From Pseudothermotoga sp. (GTDB lineage Bacteria > Thermotogota > Thermotogae > Thermotogales > DSM-5069), in contig DOKY01000033.1 of NCBI GenBank assembly GCA_003510135.1, positions 4,024 through 68,023 on the forward strand: a stretch of 64,000 bases of DNA. The letters are read 5' to 3'. Both the position numbers and the translations under genes were made by a program. The notes under the pieces are model-generated. The model saw nothing but the letters and a program-made list of their open reading frames with translations. It searched no databases and had not been told where the DNA came from. Of this stretch, positions 59,336-64,000 are shown piece after piece; position 1 is the first letter of the stretch; each line of letters starts with the position of its first letter.

Positions 59336-60985
59336 TCATAACACGATGGCTATTTTGCGAAGCATCTCAAAAACTTCGTCGTCTTCGAGGATCTTTTTCA
59401 AACGCTCCAGGCTTTCGATCGGTCGAGACAGGATTATCCTGCTCGCCCTCTTTTCACCAATTCCTGGCAGATGGATCAGTTCCTCGTAGCTTGCCTCGTT
59501 CAGATTCACAGGATATTTCAGCCCGGTGAGGGACCGTGGTCCGTGATCGACGACCACCACATCCACAGGATTCTCGATCCTGCCAACTATTCCAACGAGA
59601 AATGGGTAGGTCCCAAGCTGGCGGCCAAAGGTGATCTTGCCCTCGCGAAACTCTGGATGGACCTTTCTCAGCACACTGCCGACAGGAACCACGCGCTTGA
59701 ACATAGGTATATCTATCTCTCGCCGGATGATCTCTTTGTAAGTTTTGTAAAGCTTCGGATCTGGTCCCTTCAGCTTCCTAAGCTGTGCGTATCTCCAGAG
59801 TGGCGTACCCGGCTCCACGATGACCTGTCTGATGTTTATCCTTCTGACAAGCAAATCCTGTTCGAGGATCATCCTGAGCCACTTTAAGTTCTCTTCGTAA
59901 GTGTGTCTCGTCTCACCAATCAGGCCATAAAGCAAGTTCAAACCTGGTAGCAACTTTGGAACTCCCTCTACTCTGACCTTCCCTATCTGGTTGACGATCT
60001 CTATCGCTCTCAATACATCTGCCGGCTCCGCCGCGATGTTGTTTTTTCTGAGAACGTTCACGTCGAAGCTTTCCACACCGAAAGAGAGTACGTCTCCCGG
60101 TGTGTTCCACTTGACCATCGTCTCCAGTATCTTCACGCACTCTCTTTCGTATTGAACGATGTACATCGGGTTCGCGTTGTCGTGATGGAGAACCTCCACT
60201 GCTGGACATGCACTTCGCACACCTTCGTACAGTTGCTCGAAAACCCGCGGGACCGGTTTTCCAGAGTTCTTATCTGAGTAGTAGGCAAGGACGTTGGCGG
60301 AACGACCGAACCTGAAAGCCCTGCAACCCTGCCTGGAGAGTTCTCTGACTTCCTCAACGATATGATCCACAGGCCTGGAAGCGAAATGGGGATAAAAGAC
60401 TGGCTCTATGCAAAAAGAGCAGTGTGTGCGTCTTTCACAGCCTCTGGATAGCTCAACCTCACAGATGATGTTTGGATATCGAGGATGCCGCTTGATGATG
60501 GAAGCGCCCACAAGGCTCGCTTGTTTTACAAGTTCCCAATCGTTGTACGGCCGCTCAGCCCTGAAGAGCAGATTGTAAAGTTCAACCGTCACGTCTGGCC
60601 CGAGACAGACCTCCGCGTTCAGAGTCCCGAGCTTCGCGAACCTTCCACCCTGAACCGCTTGAAACCGAGCGAAAGGACCGGCGAGTACACGCAAACATGA
60701 TGAAGAACAGTTCGCGAAGATTTTCTGCACTTCGGCCGGTTCGATGGGTTCCCCTCCGACGTACCTCCCAGGTACTGCGACTCCTCCCACAACAAGGACC
60801 AGATCATAATTCTTCAAGCCGCCGAGATCAGGAAGGCTTCGCAACTGATCTATTGTGAGGTAGTCAACGCAGTAGTTTTTCATCATCAGCACGCCTGCGG
60901 CGTAGCGAACGTAATGACTGATATAGGGAGGAACCCCAAGTGCGGCTGGTTCATCAACGTATCCGTCAATTATCAACGCTCGCAT
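59336..60985 (-). CDS. Radical SAM protein with C-terminal HhH (COG1031-like)
   Basis: This 549-residue protein has an N-terminal domain (LIIDGYVDEPAALGVPPY), a radical SAM core whose cluster motif is CERRTHCSFC (Cx5CxxC, ~184-193, wider than the usual CxxxCxxC), FRFGRSANVLAYY, and a C-terminal helix-hairpin-helix (LIHLPGIGEKRASRII). The layout matches COG1031, known chiefly from archaea; function unknown, though the HhH suggests nucleic-acid binding. It lies 9 bp after the envelope gene and 22 bp before hisS. Confidence 0.82.
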   Translation of the reverse strand: MRALIIDGYVDEPAALGVPPYISHYVRYAAGVLMMKNYCVDYLTIDQLRSLPDLGGLKNYDLVLVVGGVAVPGRYVGGEPIEPAEVQKIFANCSSSCLRVLAGPFARFQAVQGGRFAKLGTLNAEVCLGPDVTVELYNLLFRAERPYNDWELVKQASLVGASIIKRHPRYPNIICEVELSRGCERRTHCSFCIEPVFYPHFASRPVDHIVEEVRELSRQGCRAFRFGRSANVLAYYSDKNSGKPVPRVFEQLYEGVRSACPAVEVLHHDNANPMYIVQYERECVKILETMVKWNTPGDVLSFGVESFDVNVLRKNNIAAEPADVLRAIEIVNQIGKVRVEGVPKLLPGLNLLYGLIGETRHTYEENLKWLRMILEQDLLVRRINIRQVIVEPGTPLWRYAQLRKLKGPDPKLYKTYKEIIRREIDIPMFKRVVPVGSVLRKVHPEFREGKITFGRQLGTYPFLVGIVGRIENPVDVVVVDHGPRSLTGLKYPVNLNEASYEELIHLPGIGEKRASRIILSRPIESLERLKKILEDDEVFEMLRKIAIVL

Positions 60986-60994
60986 CCTCTTGTT

Positions 60995-61813
60995 TCATCT
61001 CTCCTTGGTGAGAAGGGACTTCACCTGTTCGAGGACAGATTGGTCCTGGGCTATAACGTAGAGGTAGTAATCCTTTCCCTTGATCCTGAGGAGTTGTTCG
61101 TTCTGCTCAGTGTTCACGGTCACATCTTTGGAGGAGCACACCATTTTTATCACAGATCCAGATTTGTGGTTTGCGATGATCATGACGACCTGTTCGTCAC
61201 CGATCTTCAAGCGTGAAACCGTGTACCAGTTGACCGTGCTCAGGATCAACTTTATTTCGTTGGGAAGGTTCACCGTTTCTTCTGCGGATTTGATTCCGTA
61301 ACGTTGTGCGACCTCTTCGAAACCCTCCTTGAGGACTTCCACGTGCTCGTAAACCAGTTCCGTCGTGACGTTGTTGAAAACTCTGACAATTTTCTCCGGA
61401 AGACCCTCTTCAGTGATGAACGCGGTGAACAAACCTGAAGGTGAATCCACGGTGACCTTATATTTCTTGTCGATTTTCTCCAGTTTCGTGATACCTTGCT
61501 CTCTCAGCTGTTTGATGAACAGATCCTCGAGGTCGAGTATTTCCAGAGGTGAGTTACGGTAGTTGTTGGGCTGCCCCATGATGAAAAGGCCAGATCGCCT
61601 CGCCCAGACCAGGAAGACAGGATCCAAAACGTGGACAATCTTGTCGTTTGGCCACCTGTAAACCATTTCGATTCGACTTTTGTTCGTTGGGCCTCTCTCA
61701 ACGACAATCCTTCTACCGAAGTAGGACGAGTTTAAATATAGTTCAATAAAAGACTGCGCGAAAACAAAGCTCGTTACCAAAACAACTGCTGCGAGGAACA
61801 GAGTTCTTCTCAT
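60995..61813 (-). CDS. Secreted LolA/RseB-like envelope protein
   Basis: A signal peptide (RRTLFLAAVVLVTSFVFA-Q) is followed by a ~250-residue domain resembling the LolA/LolB/RseB fold: residues RRIVVERGPTNKSRIEMVYRW and PNEIKLILSTVNWYTVSRLK. Assignment is from pattern and context rather than a strong motif. RseB binds anti-sigma factors and senses mislocalised lipoproteins, and here the gene directly follows a sigma/anti-sigma pair. There is no lipobox Cys. Confidence 0.6.
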   Translation of the reverse strand: MRRTLFLAAVVLVTSFVFAQSFIELYLNSSYFGRRIVVERGPTNKSRIEMVYRWPNDKIVHVLDPVFLVWARRSGLFIMGQPNNYRNSPLEILDLEDLFIKQLREQGITKLEKIDKKYKVTVDSPSGLFTAFITEEGLPEKIVRVFNNVTTELVYEHVEVLKEGFEEVAQRYGIKSAEETVNLPNEIKLILSTVNWYTVSRLKIGDEQVVMIIANHKSGSVIKMVCSSKDVTVNTEQNEQLLRIKGKDYYLYVIAQDQSVLEQVKSLLTKER

Positions 61814-61835
61814 TTACATGTACTCTCCCAGACCT

Positions 61836-62189
61836 TCAAAATCCATCTCCCACCAGTTTGACCAAGCTCAGATAGTCAAAAACTTCCGATACAACCTCAC
61901 TCTCTTGCATTACGGGTTCGACGTTCCGCCTTGGAACAAGGTTGAAAGTGATGTAAAACGCGGCCGCAACCACGGCTATCCCCATTGCTACTTCCCAGAG
62001 AATCCTTCGTGGTTTTGTGAATTTGTGCATGATCTTTTCTTCCAGCTTTGCACTCGGTCTGTAGTCGTACCTCATTCGAAAGACTCTCAGAGCCTCAGAG
62101 TAAAGTCTGAGATCGCTCTTCGTTACCTCGTCAAGAGCTTCCTCTTCGAGCTCACCGTCGAGGAAACCGTTGAACTTATCCTCGCTCAT
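61836..62189 (-). CDS. Membrane-anchored anti-sigma factor
   Basis: This is a 117-residue single-pass protein. A cytoplasmic N-terminal domain (SEDKFNGFLDGELEEEALDEV..., ~1-65) is followed by one helix (ILWEVAMGIAVVAAAFYITFNLV) and a short external tail. The first part resembles RseA-type anti-sigma domains, with no HxxxCxxC zinc motif. Its ATG overlaps the sigma stop, so the pair is translationally coupled. The periplasmic tail is very short, leaving little for site-1 protease recognition. Confidence 0.78.
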   Translation of the reverse strand: MSEDKFNGFLDGELEEEALDEVTKSDLRLYSEALRVFRMRYDYRPSAKLEEKIMHKFTKPRRILWEVAMGIAVVAAAFYITFNLVPRRNVEPVMQESEVVSEVFDYLSLVKLVGDGF

Positions 62190-62740
62190 TCGCGAGCCTC
62201 CTCCAGTAATTTCTTCAATCTCTTTCTCGCATAATGCAAACTGCTTTTGACGCTTCCGATGGGTTTACTCACAATCTTGCCTATCTCTTCGTAGCTCAAA
62301 CCATCAATGTCGCGCAACTTTATTAACAACCTGTCTTCGGGTGACAGCTTTTCCAGCGCATCCATGATCCTCTCGTATTCCAGCTCCCCCGCAACTGATT
62401 CTTCCGTATCGATGTCTGAAACAGGATGCTGGCTTGGGTGTTCCTCATCTTCTGCGAAATCTGTCAAAATCTCACTCCTTCTCCTGTACTTTGCCAGATA
62501 ATCCTTGCACACGTTCACAGCGATCCTGTATATCCACGTCGATAATTTAGAATCCCCCTTGAACTTCTTTATACTCTTGAAGATTCTCAGCATCACATCC
62601 TGCACTACGTCGTCAACGTCGTCTGAGCCAAGGTACGATCTCGCTATGGAACCGATCTTGCCAGCATACTCTCTGTAGAGAATCCTGAAAGCTTTCTCGT
62701 CCCCGTGCCTCAGCCCCTCGACGAGTTCTTCGTCGTGCAT
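62186..62740 (-). CDS. ECF-type sigma-70 factor
   Basis: This 184-residue ECF sigma has region 2 (FRILYREYAGKIGSIARSYLG, DVVQDVMLRIFKSIKKFKGDSKLSTWIYRIAVNVCKDYL) and region 4 (LEKLSPEDRLLIKLRDIDGLSYEEIGKIVSKPIGSVKSSLHYARKRL). Regions 1.1 and 3 are absent. ATG with GGAGGAAGAGG. Probably controlled by the coupled anti-sigma and, perhaps, the LolA/RseB-like protein. Confidence 0.95.
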   Translation of the reverse strand: MHDEELVEGLRHGDEKAFRILYREYAGKIGSIARSYLGSDDVDDVVQDVMLRIFKSIKKFKGDSKLSTWIYRIAVNVCKDYLAKYRRRSEILTDFAEDEEHPSQHPVSDIDTEESVAGELEYERIMDALEKLSPEDRLLIKLRDIDGLSYEEIGKIVSKPIGSVKSSLHYARKRLKKLLEEARE

Positions 62741-62767
62741 CCTCTTCCTCCTATTTTGACCAGTGCG

Positions 62768-63283
62768 CTACGCACGAAGTTCACGACACAGGATCCTTTC
62801 GCCCTCACAAAAAGGCCGATCGATCATCCGAAGGACCATTTCCCCAACGGGATTCTTCACACCGGCGAGACGATCGGCCACGTGAAGGTGCAAACACTTG
62901 ACGGTCTTCAGATTTCGTATACCACCCGTTCCGAGTCGAGAGAGAATTCGTCTCACGCGTTCGTCCCGTACTACCTTGTCTCTGAGCCTGCGTACTTGCA
63001 TATGCGCATTGATGTATGCCCCTTCAAAATTCGGGTCTTCATCAATGATCCTTTCGAACTTGCTGATCCATCCAAGGCCCTCGAGCCGGGATATCTCTCT
63101 ACAAAGTTTTGGGCAAACCAGCCAAAAGAGCGTAGGAAAAGGCCTTCCGTTGATTTCACATTTGTTTTCTATCACCACAGGAAAATTGTGCTCACACCTG
63201 AGCACAACTCTTCTCACACCGAGAGGCTTTCTCCGGATCTGTCTTTCTATGATTAAGGTATCTTCAAACAGAATGCTTTCCAA
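62768..63283 (-). CDS. DUF501 family protein
   Basis: This 171-residue protein of unknown function matches DUF501 in pattern: RRKPLGVRRVVLRCEHNFPVVIEN, PFPTLFWLVCPKLCREISRLEGLG, and GTGGIRNLKTVKCLHLHVADRLAG, where the CLHLHxA histidines and the CPxL Cys look metal-like. Start is TTG 63283, overlapping the prmA end by 31 bp with no convincing ribosome site; a later start is possible. It is followed after 27 bp by the sigma gene. Confidence 0.75.
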   Translation of the reverse strand: MESILFEDTLIIERQIRRKPLGVRRVVLRCEHNFPVVIENKCEINGRPFPTLFWLVCPKLCREISRLEGLGWISKFERIIDEDPNFEGAYINAHMQVRRLRDKVVRDERVRRILSRLGTGGIRNLKTVKCLHLHVADRLAGVKNPVGEMVLRMIDRPFCEGERILCRELRA

Positions 63284-64000
63284 CCTTCCAGCTCAGCCTC
63301 CTCAACAATCTGGAAGTTTTTCTCTCTAACAGCAACCTTGACTTTTTCGATGTCCGCGCACGGAATACCTGAGACGATGATCCTGGAACCGCCTTTTGTC
63401 ACCCTGTCAATCTGCTTCAACAGGGACATTACCAGATTCGTTGTCAGATTCGCGACAACCAAATCAAACGTACCAAAGACGTTTTCAAGAAGGTCTGACA
63501 GTACAACATCTATTTGAACGCGGTTCCTACGTGAAAACTCTCGGGCTATTTCTACAGCCAAAGGGTCGTTGTCAACCGCAACGACTTTTTTAGCACCGAG
63601 CTTTTTAGCAATGATTGCGAGAACCCCAGTGCCGCATCCTACATCCAGGACGCGATCTTTGCTTCTCAAATAATTATACATCAAACGCGCCGCCAGTTTC
63701 GTTGTAGGATGATCCCCCGTGCCGAAGGCAGCGCTCGGTTTCATCTTGATCACTATCGCATTCTTTTTGAGCCTGTATGTCGGGTCAATCCAGATGTTCG
63801 GAGCGATCTCGAAAGGTTTCAATCGAAGATATAAGAACCAGTCGCGCTCCTGAGTCAACTTCTTATCGATCAGTTCGCACCCAAATTGGACTCGGAGCCG
63901 CTCGAGCAAACCCTCATCGTTCGTGTAGACACGAACAAAGTTTCCCTTTTCAGTGGCCTCGAGTGCAAAGTTGAAAAAATTAAGACCCAGAAGGAACCCT
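63253..64000 (-). CDS. prmA: Ribosomal protein L11 methyltransferase (partial at window edge)
   Basis: This SAM enzyme trimethylates ribosomal protein L11. The frame is open without stop to the window edge, so the N-terminus lies outside (about 248 residues visible). Motifs are AAFGTGDHPTTKLAARLM, VLDVGCGTGVLAIIAKKLGA (motif I), AVDNDPLA, and VVANLTTNLVM. It heads the DUF501-ECF-COG1031-hisS string and overlaps DUF501. Confidence 0.9.
   Translation of the reverse strand, partial: GFLLGLNFFNFALEATEKGNFVRVYTNDEGLLERLRVQFGCELIDKKLTQERDWFLYLRLKPFEIAPNIWIDPTYRLKKNAIVIKMKPSAAFGTGDHPTTKLAARLMYNYLRSKDRVLDVGCGTGVLAIIAKKLGAKKVVAVDNDPLAVEIAREFSRRNRVQIDVVLSDLLENVFGTFDLVVANLTTNLVMSLLKQIDRVTKGGSRIIVSGIPCADIEKVKVAVREKNFQIVEEAELEGWKAFCLKIP

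Noticed and set aside
1..64000. CRISPR arrays, insertion sequences, prophage or tRNA genes
   Set aside because: No spaced repeats, transposase, integrase or cloverleaf were seen; all gaps are shorter than 150 bp and are explained by promoters or terminators.

Overview
The window comes from a thermophilic member of the Thermotogae, most likely a Pseudothermotoga-type organism with roughly half G+C by eye. This rests on gene content and neighbourhoods: a ~445-residue YidC without the proteobacterial layout, an archaeal-type Ogg2 DNA glycosylase, a COG1031-like radical SAM/HhH protein, a TM0813-like SIS protein, DisA-RadA-ClpC linkage, HslUV, Hfq-MiaA, and tightly packed overlapping operons with strong GGAGG/GGTGA ribosome binding sites and frequent GTG/TTG starts. 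The placement is inferred from family knowledge; no database was searched. I saw no tRNA or rRNA gene, insertion sequence, prophage or CRISPR array. No stretch over 300 bp lacks a gene. The largest gaps are 10213-10356, 50596-50720, 23045-23169, 7933-8042 and 31911-32013.

Region 1 (1-6172, plus strand): the tail of an unidentified gene, a purine nucleoside phosphorylase, two cysteine desulfurase plus IscU/NifU-type scaffold pairs (the second scaffold lacks a normal cluster ligand), a ZIP metal transporter and a PepV-like dipeptidase, closed by a strong terminator. Region 2 (6184-10212, minus): a CstA-family peptide/pyruvate transporter next to a LytS/LytTR two-component pair, an arrangement resembling BtsSR-BtsT pyruvate sensing. 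Region 3 (10357-23044, minus): one long unit running livK-(weak terminator)-livHMGF-chemoreceptor-DegV-periplasmic binding protein-HD-GYP protein-MTA/SAH nucleosidase-ligA. It joins amino-acid uptake to signalling modules.

Region 4 (23170-31910): a divergent conserved hypothetical gene, then a minus-strand unit CPBP protease-clpC-radA-disA-rpmH-rnpA-yidD-yidC-jag. The rpmH gene is a 44-codon gene at 26331-26465. Region 5 (32014-47473, minus): about 16 genes with almost no spacing, DUF554-O-antigen-ligase-like-hslV-hslU-two sugar-type ABC permeases-FtsB/DivIC-like-methyltransferase-miaA-hfq-hflX-M23 peptidase-small Cys protein-metK-rpsT, ending at a terminator near 31946-31975. One permease has an exceptional ~470-residue insertion.

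Region 6 (47512-57955): coaX, a B12-binding radical SAM protein that seems to use a non-standard start codon, a convergent SIS isomerase-like gene, infB, a Fur-family regulator, ogg, and the translationally coupled gltX-cysS-glyA set. Region 7 (58048-64000, minus): prmA (partial at the window edge)-DUF501-ECF sigma factor-anti-sigma-RseB/LolA-like envelope protein-COG1031 radical SAM-hisS. This is a small envelope-stress-type system embedded among translation genes.

The observations most worth following are the giant periplasmic insertion in the MalG-like permease, the degenerate second Fe-S scaffold, the amino-acid transport/signalling superoperon, two genes whose best ribosome binding sites point at non-standard start codons, and the ECF/RseB-like/COG1031 operon.
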